From NCBI RefSeq assembly GCF_022478115.1, contig NZ_JAKGSC010000001.1, positions 1,178,001 through 1,242,000 of the forward strand: 64,000 nucleotides of DNA, given 5' to 3'. The position numbers were made by a program, and so were the translations under genes. Below are positions 1 through 7,587 of this stretch, piece by piece. The DNA is from Tenacibaculum aquimarinum (GTDB lineage: Bacteria > Bacteroidota > Bacteroidia > Flavobacteriales > Flavobacteriaceae). The notes beneath the pieces were generated by a model. That model saw nothing but the letters and a program-made list of their open reading frames with translations, was not told the origin of the DNA and ran no database searches. The stretch's first letter is position 1. Each line of letters opens with the position of its first letter.

Positions 1-2
1 AA

Positions 3-251
3 ACTAAAAAGGAAAAAGAAGATCAACACAAATTTTTCTTTTGGTATAAAAAGGAAAACAAACAGTGGATTAAAGATAAATTAAACGCTGTTGGCCGTAC
101 AGATTTATTACAAAAGCTTTTACCAGAAGATAATTCTTGGAGAAAAAATAAAGGCGCTAAAAACGCTAAAAACACGTTTGATGATGCTGTTCCTTTTAAT
201 AAAAGGAAAAAGAAAGCTACAAGAGGTTCTTCTAAGAAGAGAAGAAGGTAA
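3..251 (+). CDS. C-terminal end of an unrecognised basic protein (partial)
   Basis: An open frame runs from the window edge to a TAA at 249-251, giving the last 82 residues of a protein whose start lies outside. The visible part has an aromatic and charged stretch (FFFWYKKENKQWIKDKL), a short helical segment and then a very Lys/Arg-rich tail ending KKRRR, which suggests contact with nucleic acid or ribosomes. I do not recognise the family. It converges on the monooxygenase gene with a 25-base gap. That the frame is coding rests on its length, its uninterrupted reading and its normal codon use. Confidence 0.6.
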   Translation, partial: TKKEKEDQHKFFFWYKKENKQWIKDKLNAVGRTDLLQKLLPEDNSWRKNKGAKNAKNTFDDAVPFNKRKKKATRGSSKKRRR

Positions 252-276
252 AGCGACTATTCATTTTGGTGGTTTT

Positions 277-1725
277 TTAAGATTCCCGATGTTTCCCTCT
301 TGGGCCATCGCCTTTTTTTAGTACAACTTCGGAATGCAATAATTTTGCAGCTTCAGCAGAACTTTTCACTTTAGAAGCACTTCGTTGTATCATTTCTGAT
401 TCAAAATCAGTTAGTACACTTTTTCGGATTCCAATTTCTTTCCATTTAGATAAAGAATTGCAGTTTTTTGCAATTCCGCGAGCTAAATCTAAAGCATCTA
501 ATAAAGCTTGATTTGCACCTTGGCCTTTAAATGGACTCATTGGGTGCGCAGCGTCTCCAATTAATGTTACTTTATGTCCTTTTTCTAATTGTTCTGGTTG
601 TAATAAATCACGGTCATAAACTGGATAACCAGAAATTTGTGTTTCTTTTGTTGCTGCTACAATTTCAGGAATAGGACTGTGCCATTGTGTTCTTTTTTTA
701 GCTTCCTCTTTAAGTGCTTTTGTACCTTTAATATTTAGGTTTTTAGCTTCCTCTTCAGAAATAGGAAAACTTAATTGCCACATAATATTTTCCGAATCGT
801 ACGGCATCATATAGATTCTTTCAAATCCGTTTGCAGTTTGAAATACGGTTGCAGAATCTAACAATGGACTTTCAATGTTTTCTAATTCTTTTAGCGGACA
901 AATTCCTAAAATTACTATACAGCCTAAATAACGAAGAGGAGAAGTTTGTTCATCAATAAGAAATTTTCTTACGGTACTTCTAATTCCGTCAGCTCCAACT
1001 ACTAGATTTGCTTTGGCCGTTTTTATTTCATCATTTACTTGAAATTTCAATTCAATATTCTCGTTGTTATTTTCCTTAAAACTTATTAATTGATGTCCCC
1101 ATTTTATTGATTTACTTTCACCAAGTTGCTTCAATAAAGCTAAACGCAAAGATTGTCTTGCAATATGGATATTTTTGTGTTTTGGAGATACTTTGTCTTC
1201 CGATCTTCCCCATTTTCTAATTCCCCATTCTCCAATAATTTTTCCTTCGGAAGTATGTACAATATGTTTTGTTGAGGTTATTCCTTTTTCTAGTTTTATA
1301 ATTCCCAAACCTGCCATTGCTTTGCTGGCTTGTTGTAAGGTAAGTCCATAGCCTTGAGAACGTGTATTAAAGTCACGGTCTCGTTCATAAAGTGTAAACG
1401 GAATTCCGCGATGTAAACAAGCTACTGCGAGCGCAATGCCTCCAATTCCGCCACCAATTATAGCAATATTTGGGTAGTTTTTTGTGTCAATTAAAGGTTT
1501 TTGTTTAGAAAGAGTTAATCCTGAGCCGTTACATTTAGCACACGTTTGTAATTGACTTTTAGGAGGGATAGGAGCAGTTCCTTCTGAATTAGATTTTTTA
1601 AATTTTTCTAATTCCGCTTTATAGTTCAGTCTTGACTTTTTAGAAAGACGTTGCTTTTTTTTGCCAAAACCTTTACAGTTTTTGCAAATAACCCAAAAAT
1701 TATCTTTGTCCTTAATTTCGCTCAC
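277..1725 (-). CDS. FAD-dependent monooxygenase with N-terminal CxxCxGxG zinc-finger-like segment
   Basis: A class A flavoprotein monooxygenase (482 aa) of the PHBH/UbiH-like fold. The dinucleotide-binding motif GGGIGG is at residues 91-96 with an acidic end (YERD) near 115; the DG motif (GADGIRS) is near 245 and the FAD ribityl-binding motif GDAAHP near 390. Before the flavin domain is an extra region of about 80 residues with two CxxCxGxG motifs (C14/C17 and C62/C65), like half of a DnaJ zinc finger. The start is GTG and overlaps the stop of the upstream methyltransferase by one base (TAGTG), so the pair is translationally coupled. The next in-frame Met falls inside the FAD domain, which supports the GTG start. 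The substrate is unknown; TetX-like or salicylate-type activity cannot be told from sequence. Confidence 0.85.
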   Translation of the reverse strand: MSEIKDKDNFWVICKNCKGFGKKKQRLSKKSRLNYKAELEKFKKSNSEGTAPIPPKSQLQTCAKCNGSGLTLSKQKPLIDTKNYPNIAIIGGGIGGIALAVACLHRGIPFTLYERDRDFNTRSQGYGLTLQQASKAMAGLGIIKLEKGITSTKHIVHTSEGKIIGEWGIRKWGRSEDKVSPKHKNIHIARQSLRLALLKQLGESKSIKWGHQLISFKENNNENIELKFQVNDEIKTAKANLVVGADGIRSTVRKFLIDEQTSPLRYLGCIVILGICPLKELENIESPLLDSATVFQTANGFERIYMMPYDSENIMWQLSFPISEEEAKNLNIKGTKALKEEAKKRTQWHSPIPEIVAATKETQISGYPVYDRDLLQPEQLEKGHKVTLIGDAAHPMSPFKGQGANQALLDALDLARGIAKNCNSLSKWKEIGIRKSVLTDFESEMIQRSASKVKSSAEAAKLLHSEVVLKKGDGPRGKHRES

Positions 1726-2546
1726 TATTTTTTTACTGCTATCATCATATGTGGACTAAAAGGTAATAAATACTCATCGTTTTGAGTGAGGTTTTGTAAT
1801 GCTTTTAAAGTTTTAGATTTTTGTTTATCAATCATATTTGCAAAATACTCGTTATCCAACCATATTATTCCTTCAACAGCAAAAATATTTATAAAGTTTA
1901 AATCTTGTTCTAAAAACTCGGCTTTTAAACCTGCTGGTTTGTGGTAAAAAGCATCAGCTAATAAAAACGGAAAATCTTTTGGGGCATTGTGAATTCCTGT
2001 AGTTAATTCTTTTTTACACATGTCAAAAAAGGAGTTGGCATGAATCATCCCATTCATTAAACCAACAACTGTTGATGCTGTTGCGTTTATTGCAAATCCT
2101 AAAATAATTCCGCCTTTTTTTAGTACTCTTTTAGCTTCTAAAATGGCAGTAACTCTATCTTCTCTTTTTTGTAAATGGTATAAAGGGCCGTGTAGAATTA
2201 CTAAATCTGCAGTATTGTTTTCAAAAGGTAATTTTTTGGCTTCACCAATTGTAACAGAAAATGGGTTTTGTAGTTTTTTGGCTCTTTTTTCAGCTAATTT
2301 TATGTGTTTTAAAACAGGTTCAACTAAATGAACTTTGTGATCTTTTTTAGCCAACCATTCGCTGTATTTTCCAGTTCCGCCACCAACATCAATAATTGTA
2401 GTGTTTTTCTTAGAAATATGAAGTTGAATGAGTTCTTTAATTCGTTCAAATTCAAAAATACCCATTCCTTTTTCTAGTCGGGTTTCTTCTGAAGCTTTGT
2501 TGTAAAAGTTTTCTAATTCTTTACTTATAAGTGTACCTTTTTTCAC
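1725..2546 (-). CDS. class I SAM-dependent methyltransferase
   Basis: A 273-residue Rossmann methyltransferase. The SAM-binding motif I (IIDVGGGTGKY) is near residues 50-60, an acidic residue (VEP) ends the second strand, motif II (DLVILHGPLYHL) is near 115 and the post-II RVLKKGG follows near 140. The first codon is GTG (AAGGTG context); the next Met is at residue 27, and starting there would leave the core intact. It is the first gene of a pair with the FAD monooxygenase, overlapping by one base, so the two may act on the same small molecule. The substrate is not recognisable. Confidence 0.82.
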   Translation of the reverse strand: MKKGTLISKELENFYNKASEETRLEKGMGIFEFERIKELIQLHISKKNTTIIDVGGGTGKYSEWLAKKDHKVHLVEPVLKHIKLAEKRAKKLQNPFSVTIGEAKKLPFENNTADLVILHGPLYHLQKREDRVTAILEAKRVLKKGGIILGFAINATASTVVGLMNGMIHANSFFDMCKKELTTGIHNAPKDFPFLLADAFYHKPAGLKAEFLEQDLNFINIFAVEGIIWLDNEYFANMIDKQKSKTLKALQNLTQNDEYLLPFSPHMMIAVKK

Positions 2547-2620
2547 CTTAAAAATTTAAGATATAAAAGTAATAAATAAAATAAGAGAAATTAGGTTCTA
2601 TGTAAGAAGAAGTTTAGACG

Positions 2621-3751
2621 CTAAGATTTAACTACAGGCTTCTTTTTATATTTTCTTCCATACCATAATAAAATACCAGTAACAGGTAATGTTGCTGTTA
2701 GTAAGCTAATAATAAAAGCGATTATTTTTCCTGTAATTCCACCAATTGCACCAATATGAATATCATAATTCATTCTTAATATTTTATCAGGAATCGTAGC
2801 ATTTTTATACTTTCCATAAATAGCTTCTGATGCTATTTCTTTTAAGGAGTTTTGGTCAAAAAAGCGAAAATCTGAATCATAAAATAACCCTTTACTATTT
2901 GACACTTCAACATAAATACTTTCTTCTTTATCCTTTGGATAATGTAATTCAAAACCTTCTGCATTTGGGCTTTCTTTTTGTAGAATTGGTATTAGCAAAT
3001 CAATTGGTTTAGTTGTATTAGATATTGCAATTGAATCTATATTTTTTGGAATTTCAAAAAACACCTCTTTTTTTCCACCGGTAGATTTGTATACAACGTA
3101 TTTAAGCCAATTATAAGACATAATTGAACCTGTAAAAGCAATAACTAAGGCTAAGGAACAGATGTAAAAACCTGTAACTGTGTGTAAATCGAAATTTTTA
3201 CGTTTCCATTTTGTGGTTTTTTTCCAATCGAATTTTAAACGTTGTTTTAAGTTTTTACGCTTCTTAGGAATCCATAAAATAAAGCCAGAAATAATTATTA
3301 GAACAAAAATTAATATAGATGCACCAACAACTTGTTCTCCAATTTCTTTTGGCAACCAAACACGCATGTGTCCTTTTAAAATAAATGCAAAAAAACCTGT
3401 TGTATGATTATCTACTTGAATAATTTTTCCAGAATAAGGGTTTATAAATACACTTTGGTAAAATTCTGGTTCCGCATCATAAAAAATAACTTCTACAGCG
3501 TCAGTTTTCTTTTTAAATAAGGTTCCATGGACTGTGTTTTCTGGAAAAACAGTTAAGGCAATTTCTTTAGCTTTTGTAACGGTAATTATTGCTGTTTCTT
3601 CTGGTGTTACTGTTTTATAGTCATCATATAAACTTTCAATTTCTTCTCTAAAAGCCCAACAACAGCCTGTTATAGCTACAATAAAAACGATAATACCAGT
3701 TGCTAATCCTAGTATTTTATGAAGTTGAAAAATGAGTTTCTTTGTTTTCAT
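2621..3751 (-). CDS. PepSY-associated inner membrane protein, siderophore uptake partner
   Basis: PepSY_TM family protein (376 aa), related to PiuB/FsrB-type proteins that work with ferric siderophore receptors and may reduce the iron complex. An N-terminal membrane helix (about residues 12-32, LGLATGIIVFIVAITGCCW) is followed by a periplasmic domain, two central helices (about 140-160 and 190-215) and a last helix near 345-365 before a basic tail. A PepSY-like segment lies at about 55-110. It sits 64 bases downstream of the TonB-dependent receptor on the same strand, separated by a perfect 26-base hairpin. The pairing with a siderophore receptor supports the iron role; the substrate is unknown. 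Confidence 0.85.
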   Translation of the reverse strand: MKTKKLIFQLHKILGLATGIIVFIVAITGCCWAFREEIESLYDDYKTVTPEETAIITVTKAKEIALTVFPENTVHGTLFKKKTDAVEVIFYDAEPEFYQSVFINPYSGKIIQVDNHTTGFFAFILKGHMRVWLPKEIGEQVVGASILIFVLIIISGFILWIPKKRKNLKQRLKFDWKKTTKWKRKNFDLHTVTGFYICSLALVIAFTGSIMSYNWLKYVVYKSTGGKKEVFFEIPKNIDSIAISNTTKPIDLLIPILQKESPNAEGFELHYPKDKEESIYVEVSNSKGLFYDSDFRFFDQNSLKEIASEAIYGKYKNATIPDKILRMNYDIHIGAIGGITGKIIAFIISLLTATLPVTGILLWYGRKYKKKPVVKS

Positions 3752-3771
3752 ATTATTAATTTTAACACCAA

Positions 3772-3797
3772 AAGAGCATCATTTAAATGATGCTCTT
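3772..3797 (-). terminator. perfect 13-bp hairpin between receptor and PepSY gene
   Basis: The 26 bases form a perfect inverted repeat (AAGAGCATCATTT and its complement) with no loop beyond the centre. Read on the minus strand it follows the receptor stop and is followed by only four T, so it may be a leaky terminator that lowers the PepSY gene relative to the receptor, or an mRNA 3' end stabiliser. Confidence 0.5.
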
Positions 3798-3815
3798 AAT
3801 TAAGGATTTAATTCT

Positions 3816-6239
3816 TTAAAACTTATATGTGAAGTTTGCTAAAACGGCTCTTGGAGATTGAGGGTTTATGGTAGTCCATCCTTTATAATATTCTTTATCA
3901 AAAAGGTTGTTTACTTTTAAACTTACTCTATATTTTTCTGCTTGATAAAAGATTGATGAATTTGCTATTGTATAACTTGGTAGCATAAAATCTCCTGTAG
4001 AAGTATAGTTTATTGCGGCTCTTTCACTTGCTCCGTTAAATCCAAAACCCATACCAAAACCTTCTAAGTTACCTTTTTGGAACTCATAGTTTGCCCAAAG
4101 ATTGTACAACGTTTCTGGTCCAGCTTCTAAAGGTCTTTTGTTTAATATTTCAGTATTATCAGAAACAGTTGTTTCACTATCATTATTACTAAAACCTGCT
4201 CTAATATTTAACCCGTCTAACGGATTAGCGTTTACTTCAATTTCAAAACCTTTACTAACAACTTCACCACCTTGAATTTTATTGAATACTGAAGATGGAT
4301 CTGTAATTACTCTATCTTTAACATTAATGTTGTAGTAACTTACCGTTGCGTTTAATTTATTTCTAAAAAGATTGGTTTTAAAACCAAATTCAAATTGATT
4401 TGCTTCTTCAGGAGTAAAAGTTTTTAATGTTTGTGGCCCTGCACTTGGGTCTCCAACCAACTGTGGCGCAACATTTGTAAATCCGTTTTGGTAATTAGCA
4501 AAAAGAGAAAGTTTATTTTGAATAGGTTGGTATAATAAACCAAACTTTGGAGAAAAAGTAGTTTGATTAAAATCATCTTCTGAAGTTGTAATATCTCCTT
4601 TATTTTCAAACCTGTCTAATCGTAAACCAACCATTGCAGAAAAGTTATTTGTTAAGTTGATTACATCTGAAGCGTATACACTATAGATTTCATATTCCGA
4701 TTTTGAATTAGAAACACCTTGTGAAGCCAATGCAGCATCTACACCAGAAGTTGATAAAGGATAACTATCTGTTTCTACTGCAGCTGTAAAAGGATTATCT
4801 CCATTAGAGTCCCCATTTGGTGTTACATTTCCGTAAAATGCATAACCAGTTCCGTTATCTGTTTGCGTAGCAGAAAAATAATCTACACCAATTACCATTC
4901 TATTTCTTAAAGAGCCAATTTTAAAATCTCCTATAAAGTTCTGCTGAATATCTGTTGTTTGTGTATTTGCATTTTGCTTATTTATAAATCTAGAAAATGT
5001 ATCTGTTGCAAAAGTTCCAAAATCGAATAAGTAAGAATAATACCCTGTTGTAGAAGTTGCACTTTTAGATATTAATGATTGCGATTTCCAACTATCAGAT
5101 AATTTATAATCCATCTCTAATCTATAATTTTGATTTGGATTTTTTAATGTCAAATCATTACTCGTAAAAGATAATTTATTGTTGTAATTTAATTCATCTA
5201 AGTTGGTAGAATTTTGAGGTGCACTTCTGTTTAAAAATAAGAAAGTAGGATTTGTTTGCTCTGCTTGCGTTATTTCTGCATAAAAAGAAAATGATAATCT
5301 ATTATTCACTTTATATGAAATAGAAGGAGCAACAAAAAATGACTTCATAAAACCAGCATCTTGGAAACTTTGTTGAGTTGTATATGCTGTATTTAATCTA
5401 AAGTAAATATTATCTTCTTCACTTAAGACAGTGTTAAAGTCACCACTAATTTGATTTAATCCAAAAGAACCAGTTGTAAAAGATAATTGTCCTCCGGTTC
5501 CAACATATGGTTTTTTGGTAACTACATTAATTAATCCACCATATGAGCTAACTGCGTTACCAAATAATGTTGCAGAAGGTCCTTTTAAGACCTCAATTCG
5601 TTCAATATTTCCAGGGTTAATAGTTCCATTAGTTAAACCTGGTAAACCATTTACTAATTGTGGCTGAACAGAAAAACCACGCAAAGAATAATAACCAGCG
5701 CCATCTCCACCACGTCCTGTAGAAGTCCAAAGTTGCTCAATACCAGCAGCATTTTTTAATGCGTCATCAAAGTTTGTTACTACTTGAGATTCAAGTAATT
5801 CATTTGTAACTGTACTGTAAACCTGAGTGTTTTCAATGTCCTTTAATGGAAGTTTAGCAACATACGCTGTTTTTTTTCTTGAGAACTTATTGGTTCTTTT
5901 ATTCTGAATAACAACTTCACTTAAAATTTCATTTCCTTCAAAAAGAATTATTGTTTCTAAGTTTTTGGTTTTTTTATTAGAAAGGTTAATATTTATCTCT
6001 TTAGATTTATAACCTAAATATGAAATAAATAATGTGTAATTCCCTTGTTCTACGTTGGGTAAAGAAAATTGCCCATTTTCATTTGTTAGTGTTCCTTTAT
6101 CTGTACCTTTTAAAACAACAGTAACTTGAGATAACGGTTCTTGAGAGTTGTTTTTAACTACTCCGGTAATTGTTTTACTCTGACTATATGTAATAAATGT
6201 TGTTAGTAATAATACTAATGTTATTAGTTGATTTTTCAT
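3816..6239 (-). CDS. TonB-dependent siderophore receptor
   Basis: Outer membrane ferric siderophore receptor (807 aa). A signal peptide ends near residue 20 (TYSQSK). Residues about 20-110 form a carboxypeptidase-regulatory-like beta domain, typical of Bacteroidetes receptors. The plug at about 130-245 has a DALKNAAGIEQLW stretch, then YSLRGFSVQP and the conserved RIEVLKGPSATLFG and GGLINVVTKKP motifs. A 22-strand barrel follows and ends in an aromatic residue (NFTYKF). The plug motifs match the FhuA/FpvA type rather than SusC. The PepSY gene downstream fits iron uptake. No Fur box could be recognised in the upstream region. Confidence 0.93.
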   Translation of the reverse strand: MKNQLITLVLLLTTFITYSQSKTITGVVKNNSQEPLSQVTVVLKGTDKGTLTNENGQFSLPNVEQGNYTLFISYLGYKSKEININLSNKKTKNLETIILFEGNEILSEVVIQNKRTNKFSRKKTAYVAKLPLKDIENTQVYSTVTNELLESQVVTNFDDALKNAAGIEQLWTSTGRGGDGAGYYSLRGFSVQPQLVNGLPGLTNGTINPGNIERIEVLKGPSATLFGNAVSSYGGLINVVTKKPYVGTGGQLSFTTGSFGLNQISGDFNTVLSEEDNIYFRLNTAYTTQQSFQDAGFMKSFFVAPSISYKVNNRLSFSFYAEITQAEQTNPTFLFLNRSAPQNSTNLDELNYNNKLSFTSNDLTLKNPNQNYRLEMDYKLSDSWKSQSLISKSATSTTGYYSYLFDFGTFATDTFSRFINKQNANTQTTDIQQNFIGDFKIGSLRNRMVIGVDYFSATQTDNGTGYAFYGNVTPNGDSNGDNPFTAAVETDSYPLSTSGVDAALASQGVSNSKSEYEIYSVYASDVINLTNNFSAMVGLRLDRFENKGDITTSEDDFNQTTFSPKFGLLYQPIQNKLSLFANYQNGFTNVAPQLVGDPSAGPQTLKTFTPEEANQFEFGFKTNLFRNKLNATVSYYNINVKDRVITDPSSVFNKIQGGEVVSKGFEIEVNANPLDGLNIRAGFSNNDSETTVSDNTEILNKRPLEAGPETLYNLWANYEFQKGNLEGFGMGFGFNGASERAAINYTSTGDFMLPSYTIANSSIFYQAEKYRVSLKVNNLFDKEYYKGWTTINPQSPRAVLANFTYKF

Positions 6240-6279
6240 CTGTTCTTATTAAGACTTAATATAAATAATGTATTTTCGG

Positions 6280-6311
6280 CAAATGTATTTTACAAAAATG
6301 AAATACACAAG
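6280..6311 (-). promoter_or_regulatory. Bacteroidetes-type promoter of the siderophore receptor
   Basis: On the minus strand a TACATTTG box (6280-6287) matches the Bacteroidetes -7 consensus TAnnTTTG, and CTTG (6308-6311) lies 20 bases upstream at the -33 position. The predicted transcript starts near 6273, leaving a leader of about 35 bases before the ATG at 6239. Confidence 0.45.
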
Positions 6312-6421
6312 TTATTTATAATAAATCTAAATAGTAATTTTCAAGTGTCTGAAAACCTTTATTTTAAAGGGAATTTTTTGAATGTATAAGAATGAGTTTG
6401 CTGTAGAATTCTATTTTAAGT

Positions 6422-6793
6422 TCAATTTATATCCACTTCAATAAAAATATCTTGTAACTCTTTTTCTATTGGAAATGATTTTAGAGGTGAAACATTTGCG
6501 CCTCCAGGATTTCCAACAGGTATTTTACCAACAAATGATTTTATGCCTCCAAAGATTAAACGTGGAATTTGCCCAAAGACTTCTTTACTGCTTTTAATTT
6601 TAAAACCAAATTGTAACATTTTCCAATGTACAAAGGTGTGCGCATGCGGATATTTTTGTCCAATTATGTGAGCTCTTTCCAAATGATTCCAAGCTTTTAA
6701 TAAGTTGTTAATTGAATATTCAATTTGGTACTTCTCTAATTCCTTATTGAAATATGGTTGTAGTTTTTTTGGTAGAGAAGTATAGAGTTTCAT
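6422..6793 (-). CDS. DUF3703 family protein
   Basis: A 123-residue soluble protein of the DUF3703 family, with the characteristic LERAHIIGQ stretch near residues 37-45 and a His-rich HAHTFVHWKML stretch near 51-61. The several His residues could bind metal or heme, but no function is established. The gene starts 5 bases after the sigZ stop, so it is probably co-transcribed with the sigma factor. A Gly-rich segment (VGNPGGANVSPLK) lies near 93-105. The family call is from motif memory; a profile search would confirm it. Confidence 0.75.
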   Translation of the reverse strand: MKLYTSLPKKLQPYFNKELEKYQIEYSINNLLKAWNHLERAHIIGQKYPHAHTFVHWKMLQFGFKIKSSKEVFGQIPRLIFGGIKSFVGKIPVGNPGGANVSPLKSFPIEKELQDIFIEVDIN

Positions 6794-6798
6794 TGCAA

Positions 6799-7338
6799 TT
6801 AATTACAAATTTTACAATCTTCTTTCTCTTGAATTTCGCCAACTAAGTTTCCATCATTATTCATTACAAAACCGCAACAATCCATAAAACCTTCCGCAAT
6901 TAATTTACGAGCTCGTTGAATTTGAGATTTTGTAGTGGGTAAACTTTGTTTTAATTGGTTTGCAACTTCTTGTTGCTTTAAGCCTTTAATATCTGACAAA
7001 AACAATGGATCTCTATATTTTTTAGGTAAGTTTTTTAAGATTCCACGAAGACAGTCTTTTTCTGTATGAATGTTTTCTTCAATCTCAGTTTCATTTTCAA
7101 AATTGGCGATTTCAACCGTTTTATTGGCAGATTTCCAGTAATCTAAAATTGAATTTCGTGCAATAGAAAAACACCAAGATTTTAACTTTGTAATGTCTTT
7201 TAACGTCTGTAATTTAGTGTGAATTTTAATAAAAGTATCTTGCAAAACATCATCAGCAATTGTTTTTTCTTTTACTTTACTGATGATAAAATGTTGTAAA
7301 TCTGTATGATATTTAGTCCAAACCTGTTGTGTGGTCAT
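6799..7338 (-). CDS. sigZ: ECF RNA polymerase sigma factor SigZ
   Basis: A 179-residue group 4 sigma factor of the SigZ type. Region 2 covers about residues 8-70 with DDVLQDTFIKIH (29-40) and the -10 recognition helix around KLKSWCFSIARNSILDYWK. Region 4 covers about 97-150 with the helix-turn-helix LKQQEVANQLKQSLPTTKSQIQ. The C-terminal tail carries C154-C155 and C175/C178 (CKIC), a possible metal site of the kind seen in SigZ proteins. No anti-sigma gene is adjacent. A Cys-rich peptide gene lies upstream and a DUF3703 gene downstream in the same direction; the ECF-like promoter at 7549-7576 could drive all three as an autoregulated unit. Confidence 0.87.
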   Translation of the reverse strand: MTTQQVWTKYHTDLQHFIISKVKEKTIADDVLQDTFIKIHTKLQTLKDITKLKSWCFSIARNSILDYWKSANKTVEIANFENETEIEENIHTEKDCLRGILKNLPKKYRDPLFLSDIKGLKQQEVANQLKQSLPTTKSQIQRARKLIAEGFMDCCGFVMNNDGNLVGEIQEKEDCKICN

Positions 7339-7353
7339 TTGTTAGTTATTTAA

Positions 7354-7411
7354 TGTCAGTAGGAGCGTAGTCGAGAACTTATAAGACTTTTCGACTACGC
7401 CCAAGGTGACA
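7354..7411. repeat. REP-like inverted repeat between Cys-rich peptide gene and sigZ
   Basis: A perfect 10-bp stem GCGTAGTCGA (7365-7374) / TCGACTACGC (7391-7400) is flanked by an outer pair TGTCA (7354-7358) / TGACA (7407-7411). Such GTAGTCGA hairpins with TGTCA ends are widespread in flavobacterial intergenic DNA. Here it lies inside a probable operon, where the hairpin could stop or slow transcription or protect the upstream message. Confidence 0.8.
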
Positions 7412-7415
7412 ATAG

Positions 7416-7523
7416 TTAACAATTACAATTGTTGCATGTACAAGTATCACAAGTACAATTTTTACATTCTCCTTTTACACATTCTAAACATGTGCAGCTA
7501 CATTGGTTTTTATAATTTTTCAT
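7416..7523 (-). CDS. Cys-rich metallothionein-like peptide (35 aa)
   Basis: A short frame from ATG at 7523 to TAA at 7416-7418 encodes 35 residues with 11 cysteines (positions 8, 10, 12, 15, 20, 23, 25, 28, 30, 33, 35). They are arranged as CxC, CxxC and CxxxxC pairs (CSCTCLEC, CKNCTCDTCTC, CNNCNC), and there is no aromatic residue except Tyr4. This is the composition of a metallothionein, so binding of soft metals (Cu, Zn, Cd, Ag) is likely. It is preceded by an ECF-type promoter 19 bases or so upstream and followed by sigZ. At this size it is easily missed by gene callers. No known metallothionein family matches from memory. Confidence 0.75.
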   Translation of the reverse strand: MKNYKNQCSCTCLECVKGECKNCTCDTCTCNNCNC

Positions 7524-7548
7524 GATTCTAAATTTATAGTTCACTTAA

Positions 7549-7576
7549 TAGACGTAGAAATTACAAAAAAGATGCA
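7549..7576 (-). promoter_or_regulatory. ECF-type promoter upstream of the Cys-rich peptide gene
   Basis: On the minus strand TGCATC (7571-7576) and CGTCTA (7549-7554) are separated by exactly 16 bases. CGTCTA is the classic -10 element of ECF sigma factors and TGCATC agrees with the TGAAAC-type -35 at four of six positions. The ATG of the peptide gene lies 25 bases downstream. Because sigZ is in the same unit, autoregulation by SigZ is the simplest reading. Confidence 0.5.
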
Positions 7577-7587
7577 AAAAGAATGGA

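Noticed and set aside
91-321. Open frame of 76 codons on the plus strand at the left edge
   Set aside because: It overlaps the coding end of the basic protein in another frame and runs into the monooxygenase gene; composition is not protein-like.
277-1725. Tetracycline-inactivating TetX
   Set aside because: Shares the flavin monooxygenase fold, but the N-terminal zinc-finger-like region and lack of recognisable TetX-specific stretches do not support that name.
6240-6421. Fur box before the siderophore receptor
   Set aside because: No match to the inverted GATAATGATAATCATTATC pattern was seen, only a general promoter.
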